From an uncultured Collinsella sp. (GTDB taxonomy: Bacteria; Actinomycetota; Coriobacteriia; Coriobacteriales; Coriobacteriaceae), in contig UQKY01000023.1 of assembly GCA_900541785.1 (NCBI GenBank), positions 1 through 28,512 on the forward strand: DNA of 28,512 nt, given 5' to 3'. Shown piece after piece: positions 1-7,586 of this stretch. How positions within the stretch are numbered: position 1 is the first letter of the stretch; every line of letters starts with the position of its first letter. The notes beneath the pieces are model-generated. The model made no database searches, was not told the DNA's origin, and saw only the letters and a program-made list of their open reading frames with translations. A program made the position numbers and the translations under genes.

Positions 1-1
1 G

Positions 2-667
2 GACGGCCTGGTCGTCAACACCTGCGGAGGCAATGACGAGGCGATCGCCGCGGCAGCGGGACGTCTGCCTGTTGTGCTGCTCGACCGCGACGTTGCCGAC
101 GGCGGTGTCGATCTGGTGACATCTAACAACCGTGAGCTGGTCGCTGGCTTGGTAGACGAGCTCGCCGCCGCTGGCAGCGAGCGCCTGTGCCTGCTCACCG
201 AGGCAAGCGACGACAGCCCCGTCCGTCGCGAGCGCGCCGAGGCCTTTACCGACGAGCTGTCGCGCCGCGGACTTGCGGGCGAGGTTGTCGCCCTGGCCGA
301 CGGTGGCGCCACGGGCATCGGCCGCTTGGACGAGACCATGCGTGACTATGCCGGTAAAAAGCTCGGCCTCATTGCCGTCAACGGCCTGGTCTTCCTGCGC
401 CTGACCGAGGCTCTGGCGCAGCTTGGTCCCTCGTTACCGGCTGGTCTTAAGATTGCGACGTTTGACGATTATCCTTGGAACCACGTGCTCTTTGGCGGTG
501 TGACCACAGCAGCGCAAGACACCCTCACCATTGCCGAGCGCGTAGTCGAGCGTCTGTCCGAGCGCATCGACGTTGTTACCACCACCGTGGGCGAAGCCGC
601 AAAGCTCGCCCCCAAGCGCATCGAGGTCACCGGTCACATCGAACACCGTGCATCAACCTCGCGCTAG
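2..667 (+). CDS. LacI-family transcriptional regulator, C-terminal part (5' end outside window)
   Basis: The frame is open from base 2, so the DNA-binding N-terminus lies outside the window. The visible ~221 residues look like the periplasmic-binding-protein-like effector domain of LacI/GalR regulators. They include a VVLLDRDV strand, the SNN-exchange segment, and a C-terminal IATFDDYPW block followed by GVTTAAQDT and an amphipathic helix. In this family the domain binds a small effector, usually a sugar or sugar acid, and releases DNA when bound. TFDDYPW resembles LacI regulators of sugar-acid genes, but the ligand cannot be assigned from this fragment. It ends at TAG 665-667. The next gene starts 42 bp downstream with its own promoter-like sequence, so they are probably separate units. 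Confidence 0.8.
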   Translation, partial: DGLVVNTCGGNDEAIAAAAGRLPVVLLDRDVADGGVDLVTSNNRELVAGLVDELAAAGSERLCLLTEASDDSPVRRERAEAFTDELSRRGLAGEVVALADGGATGIGRLDETMRDYAGKKLGLIAVNGLVFLRLTEALAQLGPSLPAGLKIATFDDYPWNHVLFGGVTTAAQDTLTIAERVVERLSERIDVVTTTVGEAAKLAPKRIEVTGHIEHRASTSR

Positions 668-671
668 TCTG

Positions 672-704
672 TGTGATAATATATAGACAATGTCATACAG
701 GAGG
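672..704 (+). promoter_or_regulatory. Promoter and ribosome binding site of the RelB-MNT gene
   Basis: TGTGATAAT at 672-680 matches an extended -10 element (TGn plus GATAAT). No good -35 is visible. A strong Shine-Dalgarno, AGGAGG at 699-704, lies five bases before the ATG at 710 and fixes that start. The AT-rich stretch between them (ATATATAG) could serve as an autoregulatory site, as is usual for RelB-type antitoxins, but no clean palindrome is present. Confidence 0.45.
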
Positions 705-709
705 TATCC

Positions 710-1204
710 ATGTCTGCGTCTGTGTTGAGTGTGCGAGTGGACTCGTCAATTAAGGACTCATTTGCCGAGCTGTGCGAAGAACTTGGCATGACTTCGTCTG
801 TTGCAGTCAATATGTTTATGAGGCAGATGCTGCGCGAGCGCTCGCTGCCGTTTGTTCCTTCACTTGGTAAAAACTCTGCGAGCGAAAACGTCGCGACGGG
901 CATTTTGGATACTGCCCAGATTGAGTCCGCCGTCCGCGAGGCAGCTAGCACGATTCCCGCCATCAAGACCGTGATCCTTTTTGGTTCGTATGCCCGTGGC
1001 GAGGCGCATGCCGATAGTGATATTGACTTGCGTCTCGAAGTCGATCGCGAGCAGGGCTTCGGTCTTTTCGCGTTGTCGGCGTTTGGTGAGACGGTGCGCA
1101 AAGAGACCGGGAGGCAGGTTGACCTCGTCTCGAGTGACTATCTTGATGACGATCTTGCCGCGGTAATCGAGCGCGAAGGAGTGATCCTTTATGATCGCGC
1201 GTAA
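710..1204 (+). CDS. RelB/DinJ-like domain fused to a minimal nucleotidyltransferase (MntA-type)
   Basis: This 164-aa protein has two parts. Residues 1-50 (SVLSVRVDSSIKDSF, then LGMTSSVAVNMFMRQ) match the ribbon-helix-helix N-terminus of RelB/DinJ antitoxins, which bind DNA as dimers. Residues about 65-164 form a minimal nucleotidyltransferase: GSYARGEAHADSDIDL carries the GSxxRG motif and the DxD metal-binding aspartates, and a third acidic position follows in RQVDLV. In type VII toxin-antitoxin systems MntA uses this fold to add AMP to the HEPN toxin HepT. The fusion implies a DNA-binding nucleotidyltransferase that could regulate itself. A HEPN gene would normally follow and overlap; here only a short overlapping stub is found. 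Domain calls are firm; the biological role is inferred. Confidence 0.8.
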   Translation: MSASVLSVRVDSSIKDSFAELCEELGMTSSVAVNMFMRQMLRERSLPFVPSLGKNSASENVATGILDTAQIESAVREAASTIPAIKTVILFGSYARGEAHADSDIDLRLEVDREQGFGLFALSAFGETVRKETGRQVDLVSSDYLDDDLAAVIEREGVILYDRA

Positions 1205-1235
1205 GTCAGACTGCCTGTTCGCGCACGTTTTTTGA
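1191..1235 (+). pseudogene. Possible 14-codon remnant of a HepT (HEPN) toxin gene
   Basis: An ATG at 1191 opens a frame that overlaps the end of the nucleotidyltransferase gene by 14 bp, as HEPN genes often overlap their partner. AAGGAG at 1176-1181 is a usable ribosome binding site nine bases upstream. The frame reads MIARKSDCLFAHVF and stops at TGA 1233-1235. A short charged start leading into a hydrophobic helix is reminiscent of HepT N-termini. Fourteen residues are too few for a firm identification. No continuation is seen in either other frame after the T6 run at 1228-1233, so this looks like a deletion and not a simple frameshift. Confidence 0.3.
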
Positions 1236-1260
1236 GCGCCTGATACGCTTTAACCCTGCG

Positions 1261-1325
1261 GAAACATTTTTCTGCGATAGTATCTGCGATATAGACCAGT
1301 CGAAACCCGCCCGAAAGAAAGGGGA
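1261..1325 (+). promoter_or_regulatory. Upstream region of glnA with a direct repeat and ribosome binding site
   Basis: TCTGCGATA occurs twice, at 1271-1279 and 1283-1291, a 12-bp period. TATAGA at 1290-1295 could be a weak -10 element. Two GAAAC words (1261-1265 and 1302-1306) recall the half-site of actinobacterial GlnR boxes, but their spacing does not fit the known consensus. An AAAGGGGAG-type ribosome binding site lies just before the ATG at 1331. Confidence 0.3.
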
Positions 1326-1330
1326 GCGAC

Positions 1331-2668
1331 ATGAACCAGCAGAACATCGATTACGTACTCCGCTCCGTAGAGCAGCGTGACATCCGCTTTGTGCGTCTGT
1401 GGTTTGTCGACATTCTCGGCCGCCTCAAGAACTTTGCCATTAGCCCCGAGGACCTCGAGGTCGCTTTTGAGGAGGGTATTGGCTTTGACGGCTCCGCCAT
1501 CGAGGGCTTTGCCACGCCCGAGGAAGCCGACATGCTGGCGTTTCCCGATGCTTCGACCTTCCAGATTTTGCCGTGGCGCCCGAGCCACAACGGCGTCGCC
1601 CGCGTGTTCTGCGATGTGTGCACCCCCGACCGCAAGCCCTTCGCCGGCAATCCGCGCGATGCCCTGCGCCGCATGTTCCGCAAGGCCGAGAAGGCTGGCT
1701 ACCTGCTCAACGTGGGCGCCGAGCTGGAGTATTACTACTTCCCCGACGAGCACACCCCCGAGCCGCTCGACAACGTGGGCTACTTCGATCTTTCGGTGAG
1801 CGATGCCGCTCGCGACCTGCGTCGTAACACGGTCCTCACGCTCGAGAAGATGTCCGTGCCCGTGGAGTACACCTTCCACGCCGCCGGTCGCTCACAGCAC
1901 GGCATGAGCCTGCGCCACGCCGAGGCCCTGAGCATGTCCGACGCCATCACCACGGCCAAACTCATCATTAAGCAGCAGGCCTACGAGAGCGGTTGCCACG
2001 CCTCCTTTATGCCCAAACCGTTGGCAGGCGAGGACGGCAGTGCTATGTTCCTGTGCCAGTCGCTATTCGACCACGACGGCAACAACGTCTTTTGGGGCGA
2101 GGACGACGAGAAGTACCATCTTTCCGACATCGCCAAACACTACATGGCCGGCATTCTGGCGCACGCGCGCGAGATCAGCGCCATCACTAACCCCACGGTC
2201 AACTCGTACAAGCGCATCACCACGGGCGGCGACTCCGTGCCGCAGTACGCCACGTGGGGCCTGCGCAACCGCGCGAGTATGGTCCGCATCCCGGTCTACA
2301 AGCCCGGCAAGCAGCTGTCCACGCGCATCGAGCTTCGTAGCCCCGACCCCATGGCCAACCCGTACCTGGTCAACGCCGTCACGCTGGCGGCCGGTCTCGA
2401 CGGCATCGAACGCAAGCTGGAGCTCCCGCCCGAGGCCACGGCCGAGACGCTCAAGCTCACCGACCGTCAGATGGTCGAGGCCGGCTACACGCCGCTGCCG
2501 CGTTCGCTCAAAGAGGCGCTCGACGTGTTTGAGGACTCGCAGTTTATGAAGGATGCCCTCGGCGAGCATATCCATAGCTTCTTCCTCAAAAAGAAGCGCG
2601 ACGAATGGCATAAGTTTGAGTCTACGATCACCGAGTGGGAGATCAAGCACTACCTGGCGAACTCCTAA
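1331..2668 (+). CDS. glnA: Glutamine synthetase family protein with a depleted active site
   Basis: The 445-aa product has the length and order of a class I-alpha glutamine synthetase: beta-grasp N-domain with FDGSAIEGF (52-60), then the catalytic barrel. The classical enzyme makes glutamine from glutamate, ammonia and ATP in the cytoplasm and needs two metal sites. Of the six usual ligands, E131 and E133 (GAELEY) and E334 (TRIELRS) are present. The HHE glutamate is Ala184, the HEI glutamate is Gly191, and the GSGMH histidine is Phe240 (GSAMFL). The flap glutamate of GYEAP is Asp301. NPTVNSYKR (287-295) is intact. The reading frame is complete. It may be a regulator-like pseudoenzyme or a ligase with another substrate; glutamine synthesis cannot be assumed. 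The gene symbol is by family only. Confidence 0.8.
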   Translation: MNQQNIDYVLRSVEQRDIRFVRLWFVDILGRLKNFAISPEDLEVAFEEGIGFDGSAIEGFATPEEADMLAFPDASTFQILPWRPSHNGVARVFCDVCTPDRKPFAGNPRDALRRMFRKAEKAGYLLNVGAELEYYYFPDEHTPEPLDNVGYFDLSVSDAARDLRRNTVLTLEKMSVPVEYTFHAAGRSQHGMSLRHAEALSMSDAITTAKLIIKQQAYESGCHASFMPKPLAGEDGSAMFLCQSLFDHDGNNVFWGEDDEKYHLSDIAKHYMAGILAHAREISAITNPTVNSYKRITTGGDSVPQYATWGLRNRASMVRIPVYKPGKQLSTRIELRSPDPMANPYLVNAVTLAAGLDGIERKLELPPEATAETLKLTDRQMVEAGYTPLPRSLKEALDVFEDSQFMKDALGEHIHSFFLKKKRDEWHKFESTITEWEIKHYLANS

Positions 2669-2718
2669 TCGCGCTGGCTTGTTCCAGTACGATTGAGCTC
2701 ATTTCTTTGGAGGCCGAT

Positions 2719-3381
2719 ATGTCCGAAAAGAGTGCCCTGTTCATGGCGCGCACGACGCGCTTCCACGAGTTTGCCCGCAGCTTGACGACCACCCTGGGTG
2801 TCGAGGTGAGCCTGGCAACCCCCGATTCGCCGACTGCGGCGCACGACTTTGACCTGCTGATCCTCGATTCCGACGGCATTCGCAGCGACCGCATCGATCA
2901 GATTGCCAAGTGGCTTGACGATCGCGGCGGCGTCCCCATGCTGGTGATCGTCGACGATGAGGCCCTTGGCACCCTGCGCCTGCCGAATCACGCGCATGCC
3001 GACTTTGTGTGCCCCACGGCGACGCCCAACGAGCTCAAGGCTCGCGCGCAGCGCTTGATGGGCGAGGAGGAGACCGTTACCGCCGACGATGTGCTCAACA
3101 TCGATAACCTCGAGATCAACCTGGCTACCTACCAGGTGACGCTCGATGGCGAGCCCATCGACCTGACGCTGATGGAGTACTCGCTGCTGAGCTTTTTGGC
3201 GACGCACCCCAACCGCGCCTACAGCCGCGAGGTGCTGCTGCACCGCGTATGGGGCTTTGAGTACTGCGGCGGCACGCGCACCGTCGACGTGCACATTCGA
3301 CGCATCCGCTCCAAGGTGGGCCCGCAGATCGCGGCGCACATCACCACCGTCCGCGGCGTGGGCTATCTGTTTAAGGACTAG
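2719..3381 (+). CDS. OmpR/PhoB-type winged-helix regulator, GlnR-like
   Basis: The start is ATG 2719, set by TGGAGG six bases upstream; it gives 220 aa. Residues 1-110 form a degenerate receiver domain: an aspartate is retained at the usual phosphorylation strand (DLLILDSDG, D50), but the N-terminal acidic pair is absent. Residues about 125-220 are a winged helix-turn-helix ending in CGGTRTVDVHIRRIRSKVGP and TTVRGVGYLF. The GGTRTVDVH block and the atypical receiver closely resemble GlnR, the orphan nitrogen regulator of Actinobacteria, which does not need a kinase partner. The gene lies 50 bp after the glutamine synthetase homologue, which fits a role in nitrogen control. No histidine kinase gene is nearby. 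GlnR orthology is an inference. Confidence 0.75.
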   Translation: MSEKSALFMARTTRFHEFARSLTTTLGVEVSLATPDSPTAAHDFDLLILDSDGIRSDRIDQIAKWLDDRGGVPMLVIVDDEALGTLRLPNHAHADFVCPTATPNELKARAQRLMGEEETVTADDVLNIDNLEINLATYQVTLDGEPIDLTLMEYSLLSFLATHPNRAYSREVLLHRVWGFEYCGGTRTVDVHIRRIRSKVGPQIAAHITTVRGVGYLFKD

Positions 3382-3385
3382 ATTT

Positions 3386-3418
3386 CCACCACAAAGGGGA
3401 CAGGCACTTTTGTGGTGG
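3386..3418. repeat. Family B hairpin repeat, copy 1
   Basis: The arms CCACCACAAA and TTTGTGGTGG form a near-perfect stem around a GGGGACAGGCAC loop, followed by TTTT. It lies five bases after the GlnR-like gene and could also end its transcript. The same element recurs at 13043, 14635 and 15597, with a half copy at 24750. Confidence 0.8.
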
Positions 3419-3484
3419 TTTTGACGCAGGTATGGATTCCTTTCGGGTCTGCGGCAGAACTTAAGCCTTCCTAAAAGATTGCGT

Positions 3485-3560
3485 TCTCATACACTTGCGC
3501 CCGCATATTGGGGTACAACTCAACGTGAACAATGATGGCCCGCCACATGTTTGGCGGGCC
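3485..3560 (+). other. Conserved 16-mer followed by a terminator-like hairpin, upstream of the protease gene
   Basis: TCTCATACACTTGCGC (3485-3500) recurs with one change at 23596-23611. About 37 bp after it, GGCCCGCCA (3537-3545) pairs perfectly with TGGCGGGCC (3552-3560) and is followed by TTTGGTTATTT. The hairpin sits only 29 bp before the ATG at 3590. It could be a terminator for a short RNA started near the 16-mer, or an attenuator in the leader of the protease mRNA. Confidence 0.5.
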
Positions 3561-3589
3561 TTTGGTTATTTGACGAAAGGATCGCAGCC

Positions 3590-5050
3590 ATGAGCGAGTA
3601 CGATTCCCAGCGTCCCCAGGATGCGGGCAACGCCGGCGAGACCCAGCAGCAGCCGCGTGTGCAGGTGGAGTCGACGCCTGCCGGCAGTAACATTCCCTAC
3701 GTGCAGGCCTACGACACGCAGACCGGCAAGCCGCTGGGTGGCCAGCAGGTCGTGAACAAGCACACGGTGGTCAAGACCAAGACCAAAAAGCTGCCGATCT
3801 TTATTACGGCGCTTGCCGGCTGTGCCTGCGGAGCCCTGCTGGTCATTGCGCTCATTATGAGCGGCACGCTCGATATCGGTGGCGGCAAGAATGCCGTGAC
3901 GGCGGGTGCTTCGGGTTCGTCGACGCAAAAGATCACCATTGACTCCGAGGACACCACGTTGGCCGAGGCCGTTTCTGCCAAGGCATTGCCCTCCGTGGTT
4001 TCCATTACCGCCACTTCGAGCGGCAGCCAGAATGGCTCGCTTTCGCAGTCTGCCGACGAGTCGGATAGTTCGGGCAGCGTCGGTTCGGGCGTGGTGCTCG
4101 ATACCGAGGGCCATATCCTCACCAACAACCATGTGGTCGATGGCTATGACCAGTACGTGGTTACCATGGACGACGGGACCACGTACGAGGCCGAGTTCGT
4201 GGGCAACGATGCCTCGAGCGACCTGGCCGTCATCAAGCTCAAGGATGCTGACGCCTCCAAGCTCACGCCGATCGAGATTGGTGATTCCTCCAAGCTCAAC
4301 GTGGGCGAGTGGGTCATGGCGATCGGCTCGCCGTTCGGCAACGAGCAGTCTGTCTCCACGGGCATCGTGTCGGCGCTCTATCGCTCCACGGCCATGAGCT
4401 CTACCAGCGGCAACACCATCTACGCCAATATGATCCAGACCGATGCCGCCATCAACCCGGGTAACTCCGGTGGCGCGCTCGTCAACGACAACGGCGAGCT
4501 CGTGGGTATTAACTCGCTTATCGAGAGCTACTCGGGCTCCAGCTCGGGCGTGGGCTTTGCCATTCCGGTCAACTATGCCAAGAATATTGCCGACCAGATC
4601 ATCGACGGTAAGACGCCGGTGCATCCGTATCTGGGCGCCACGCTTTCGAGCGTCAATGCGCTTAACGCCCGCACCAACAAGCTGAGCACCGACAGCGGCG
4701 CGTATGTGGCGAGCGTCGTCGAGGACGGTCCTGCTGCCAAGGCCGGCATCCAGGAGGGTGACGTCATCACCAAGCTGGGTGACGACGAGATTACGAGCGC
4801 CGATGGCCTGATTATCGCGCTGCGCAGCCACGAGGTGGGCGAGAAGGTCGAGATTACGCTCGTGCGCGGCAAGGAAGAGAAAAAGGTCACCGTCGAGCTG
4901 GGCTCCGACGAGGAACTGCAGAACCAGCAGCAGGACGATAGCGCGACCGACACCGGCAACGGCGGTATTACCGACGAGCAGCTGCGCCAGTATCTGGAGG
5001 AGCTGTTGGGCCAGCAGGGCCAGGGCCAAGGCTACGGCCAGGGTTTCTAA
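3590..5050 (+). CDS. HtrA/DegP-type membrane-anchored serine protease with PDZ domain
   Basis: A GAAAGG site at 3575-3580 favours the ATG at 3590, giving 486 aa; an upstream in-frame TTG is unlikely. A Gln-rich cytoplasmic tail (1-66) precedes one membrane helix (about 68-92). The trypsin-like domain follows, with the catalytic triad His181 (TNNHVVDG), Asp211 (SSDLAVIKL) and Ser293 (NPGNSGGALV). One PDZ domain spans roughly 345-440 (YLGATLSS to VTVELG), and the end is rich in Gln and Gly. Such proteases sit on the outer face of the membrane and degrade or refold damaged exported proteins. No stress-promoter motif could be recognised. Confidence 0.92.
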   Translation: MSEYDSQRPQDAGNAGETQQQPRVQVESTPAGSNIPYVQAYDTQTGKPLGGQQVVNKHTVVKTKTKKLPIFITALAGCACGALLVIALIMSGTLDIGGGKNAVTAGASGSSTQKITIDSEDTTLAEAVSAKALPSVVSITATSSGSQNGSLSQSADESDSSGSVGSGVVLDTEGHILTNNHVVDGYDQYVVTMDDGTTYEAEFVGNDASSDLAVIKLKDADASKLTPIEIGDSSKLNVGEWVMAIGSPFGNEQSVSTGIVSALYRSTAMSSTSGNTIYANMIQTDAAINPGNSGGALVNDNGELVGINSLIESYSGSSSGVGFAIPVNYAKNIADQIIDGKTPVHPYLGATLSSVNALNARTNKLSTDSGAYVASVVEDGPAAKAGIQEGDVITKLGDDEITSADGLIIALRSHEVGEKVEITLVRGKEEKKVTVELGSDEELQNQQQDDSATDTGNGGITDEQLRQYLEELLGQQGQGQGYGQGF

Positions 5051-5076
5051 CGGGCCGTATTGCACATATCGAAGCC

Positions 5077-5116
5077 AGAGGGGCTGTCCCATCAACGTGG
5101 GGCAGCCCCTCTTTTC
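5077..5116 (+). terminator. Rho-independent terminator of the HtrA-type gene
   Basis: AGAGGGGCTGTCCC pairs with GGGGCAGCCCCTCT with one G-T wobble, across an 8-base loop, and is followed by TTTTC. It begins 26 bp after the stop codon. Confidence 0.85.
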
Positions 5117-5120
5117 TCAT

Positions 5121-5151
5121 TGATCCGTTGGGGACGGAGGAAAACGGATCA
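5121..5151. repeat. Hairpin with a GGGGAC loop, related in design to family B
   Basis: TGATCCGTT (5121-5129) and AACGGATCA (5143-5151) are perfect inverted arms around GGGGACGGAGGAA. The stem is unrelated to other family B copies, but the loop again starts GGGGACnG. It lies just beyond the terminator, between two convergently spaced transcription units on the same strand. Confidence 0.55.
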
Positions 5152-5298
5152 TTTAAAGCTGATAAGAGCATGGTTTGATCGTGCGATCAACCCTGGTCCG
5201 TCGGCTGCCGATTCGGTGCGGTTTGAGACCGCTATTCGGCCCCATCGTGACCGGTGGTACTCTAGTATCCGTTTGAAATCGAGCGAAGGAGTGCCGCT

Positions 5299-7527
5299 AT
5301 GGAGCAATCGAGCCTGTTTGGTGACGGCGTGGACATCGATACCGAAACGCCCGCGAGCGCGGATGCCGCCGCACCGACCGACGCTCGTGCCCAGGCGGCA
5401 GCGCGCGCGGCCGAGCTGCGCCACGAGCTCGATTACCACGCCTATCGCTACTACATGCTCGATGCGCCCGAGATCACGGACGCCGCCTTTGACAAAATGC
5501 TCGTTGAGCTGCAGGAAATCGAGGCCACCTACCCCGACCTGGTGACGCCCGACAGCTATACCCAGCGCGTGGGCGGCTACGTGAGCGAGCAGTTTACGCC
5601 GGTCACGCACATGGCACGCATGTATTCCATGGACGATGCCATGGACCTGGACGAACTCGACGCGTGGCTTCAGCGCACCGAGGATGCGCTCGGTGCCGGT
5701 AGCGTCACCTATACCTGCGAGCTTAAGATCGACGGTCTGGGCGTCGCGCTTACCTACCAAAACGGCACCTTTGTGCGCGCGGCCACGCGCGGTGACGGCA
5801 CAACGGGTGAGGATGTGTCGCTCAACGTGCGCACCATCAAGGACGTGCCCATGCACCTGTCCGAGCCGGCGCTCGCCCACATGGGCGCCGACCGCGAGCG
5901 CACCATCGAGGTGCGCGGCGAGGTCTATATGCCCAAGGGCAGCTTTGTTCGTCTGAATGAAGAGGCCGATGCTGAGGGACGCGACCCCTTCGCCAACCCG
6001 CGCAACGCCGCCGCCGGCAGCTTGCGCCAAAAGGATCCCAAGGTTACGGCGCGCCGCGATCTTGCCACCTTTATCTACGCCATCGCCGATACCGACCCGC
6101 TGCACGTCCACAGCCAGCGCGAGTTCCTCGATTGGCTGCGTAGCGCCGGCTTTAGCGTCAACCCTAACGTGGCTCGTTGTGCCACGCCGGCCGAGGTCCA
6201 CGAGTTCTGCGCCCAGGCCCTCGAGCATCGCGGTGACCTGGACTACGACATCGACGGCGTGGTCGTAAAGGTTGACAGCTTCCAGCAGCAGCTCGACCTG
6301 GGCTTTACCGCCCGCGCGCCGCGCTGGGCCATTGCCTTTAAGTTCCCGCCCGAGGAAAAGCAGACCGTCCTGCGCGAAATTCGCATCCAGGTTGGCCGCA
6401 CCGGTGTGCTCACGCCGGTCGCCGAGTTTGACCCGGTGACGGTTGCCGGCTCCACCATCGCGCGCGCCACGCTGCACAACATCGACGAGATCCGCCGAAA
6501 AAACGTGCGCGAGGGCGACACCATCATCGTGCACAAGGCGGGCGACGTGATCCCCGAGGTCGTGGGCCCGGTGCTCGACAAGCGCCCGGCCGATTCTGTC
6601 GACTGGCACATGCCCGAGGTCTGCCCCGTGTGCGGCAGCCCCGTGGTCCACGAGGATGGCGAGGTTGCCTACCGCTGCGTGTCCATCGACTGCCCCGCGC
6701 AGCTCAAGGAGCGCCTGCTCCACTGGGTGAGCCGCGGCTGCATGGACGTCGACGGCCTAGGCGACGAGATCGTCGACAAGATGATCGCCGCCGGCCTGAT
6801 CCACGACGTCGCGGACTTCTACCAGCTCACGGTTGACGACATCGCCGGCCTGGACACGGGGCGCACCTATGCCAGCTCCAACAGCAAAAAGGGCGTCAAG
6901 AAGGGCGATCCCATTCCGGTAGGCCTCAAGACGGCCGAGAAAATCATCGCCGAGCTCAACAAGTCCAAGAGCCAGCCGCTCGGTCGCGTGCTGTTTGCCC
7001 TGGGTATCCGCCATGTGGGCAAGAGCGTGGGCGAGGTCATCGCCGAGCGATTCCTGTCGATCGACAAGCTCATCTTGGCGAGCGAAGAGGGCATTGCCGA
7101 GTGTGAGGGCATCGGTCCCAAGATTGCGGCGAGCGTCAAGCAGTTCCTGGCCGTGCCCGAAAACCTTGCCGTGCTGGAGCGCCTGCGTCAGGCGGGTCTG
7201 TCGCTCGAGGTCGACTTGGGCGCCGCGCACGCGCAAGCCGCAGCCGACGCTGGCGTGGCGGGCGAGCTCGCCGACGCACAGCCGCTTGCGGGTCTGACCT
7301 TCGTGCTCACCGGCACGCTCGTCAACCGCACGCGCGACGAGGCGGGCGCGGCGCTCAAGGTGCTCGGCGCCAAGGTCTCGGGCAGTGTGTCAAAGAAGAC
7401 GAGCTACCTGGTTGCCGGTCCCAAAGCGGGCTCCAAGCTTACCAAGGCCGAGCAGCTGGGCGTACCCGTGCTGGATGAGGACGCGCTCGAGCAGATCTTG
7501 GCTACTGGTCAGGTGCCCCAGGCTTAG
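5299..7527 (+). CDS. ligA: NAD-dependent DNA ligase
   Basis: This 742-aa cytoplasmic enzyme seals nicks in DNA during replication and repair, using NAD as AMP donor. The order is typical. The Ia/adenylation region (HELDYHAYRYYMLDAPEITD) leads to the active-site Lys143 in CELKIDGLG. The OB fold follows (VGRTGVLTPVAEFDPV). Next is a four-cysteine zinc finger (C442, C445, C460, C465), helix-hairpin-helix repeats, and a C-terminal BRCT domain (about 655-742, TFVLTGTL). The N-terminus carries a short Ala/Asp-rich extension. A GAAGGAG site 5284-5290 supports ATG 5299. The length is slightly above the family norm because of an Ala-rich spacer before the BRCT domain. Confidence 0.97.
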   Translation: MEQSSLFGDGVDIDTETPASADAAAPTDARAQAAARAAELRHELDYHAYRYYMLDAPEITDAAFDKMLVELQEIEATYPDLVTPDSYTQRVGGYVSEQFTPVTHMARMYSMDDAMDLDELDAWLQRTEDALGAGSVTYTCELKIDGLGVALTYQNGTFVRAATRGDGTTGEDVSLNVRTIKDVPMHLSEPALAHMGADRERTIEVRGEVYMPKGSFVRLNEEADAEGRDPFANPRNAAAGSLRQKDPKVTARRDLATFIYAIADTDPLHVHSQREFLDWLRSAGFSVNPNVARCATPAEVHEFCAQALEHRGDLDYDIDGVVVKVDSFQQQLDLGFTARAPRWAIAFKFPPEEKQTVLREIRIQVGRTGVLTPVAEFDPVTVAGSTIARATLHNIDEIRRKNVREGDTIIVHKAGDVIPEVVGPVLDKRPADSVDWHMPEVCPVCGSPVVHEDGEVAYRCVSIDCPAQLKERLLHWVSRGCMDVDGLGDEIVDKMIAAGLIHDVADFYQLTVDDIAGLDTGRTYASSNSKKGVKKGDPIPVGLKTAEKIIAELNKSKSQPLGRVLFALGIRHVGKSVGEVIAERFLSIDKLILASEEGIAECEGIGPKIAASVKQFLAVPENLAVLERLRQAGLSLEVDLGAAHAQAAADAGVAGELADAQPLAGLTFVLTGTLVNRTRDEAGAALKVLGAKVSGSVSKKTSYLVAGPKAGSKLTKAEQLGVPVLDEDALEQILATGQVPQA

Positions 7528-7546
7528 TGCATCAATAGTCAAATTG

Positions 7547-7586
7547 AAGAACCGCCCGGAAGCCCGATGCCTTCCGGGTGGTTCTT
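7547..7586. terminator. Bidirectional terminator between ligA and the MATE gene
   Basis: AAGAACCGCCCGGAAG (7547-7562) pairs with CTTCCGGGTGGTTCTT (7571-7586) with one mismatch, around an 8-base loop. T-rich and A-rich flanks let it serve both strands. The genes on either side converge. Confidence 0.8.

Noticed and set aside
1261..1306. Classical GlnR box upstream of glnA
   Set aside because: Two GAAAC words are present but the spacing of the four half-sites in the known consensus is not met.
3566..5095. Long open frame on the minus strand opposite the protease gene
   Set aside because: It mirrors codon bias of the real gene, has no recognisable domain and no ribosome binding site. The same applies to minus-strand frames at 5149-6723, 10431-11663, 11653-12975, 19405-21150 and 25138-26331.
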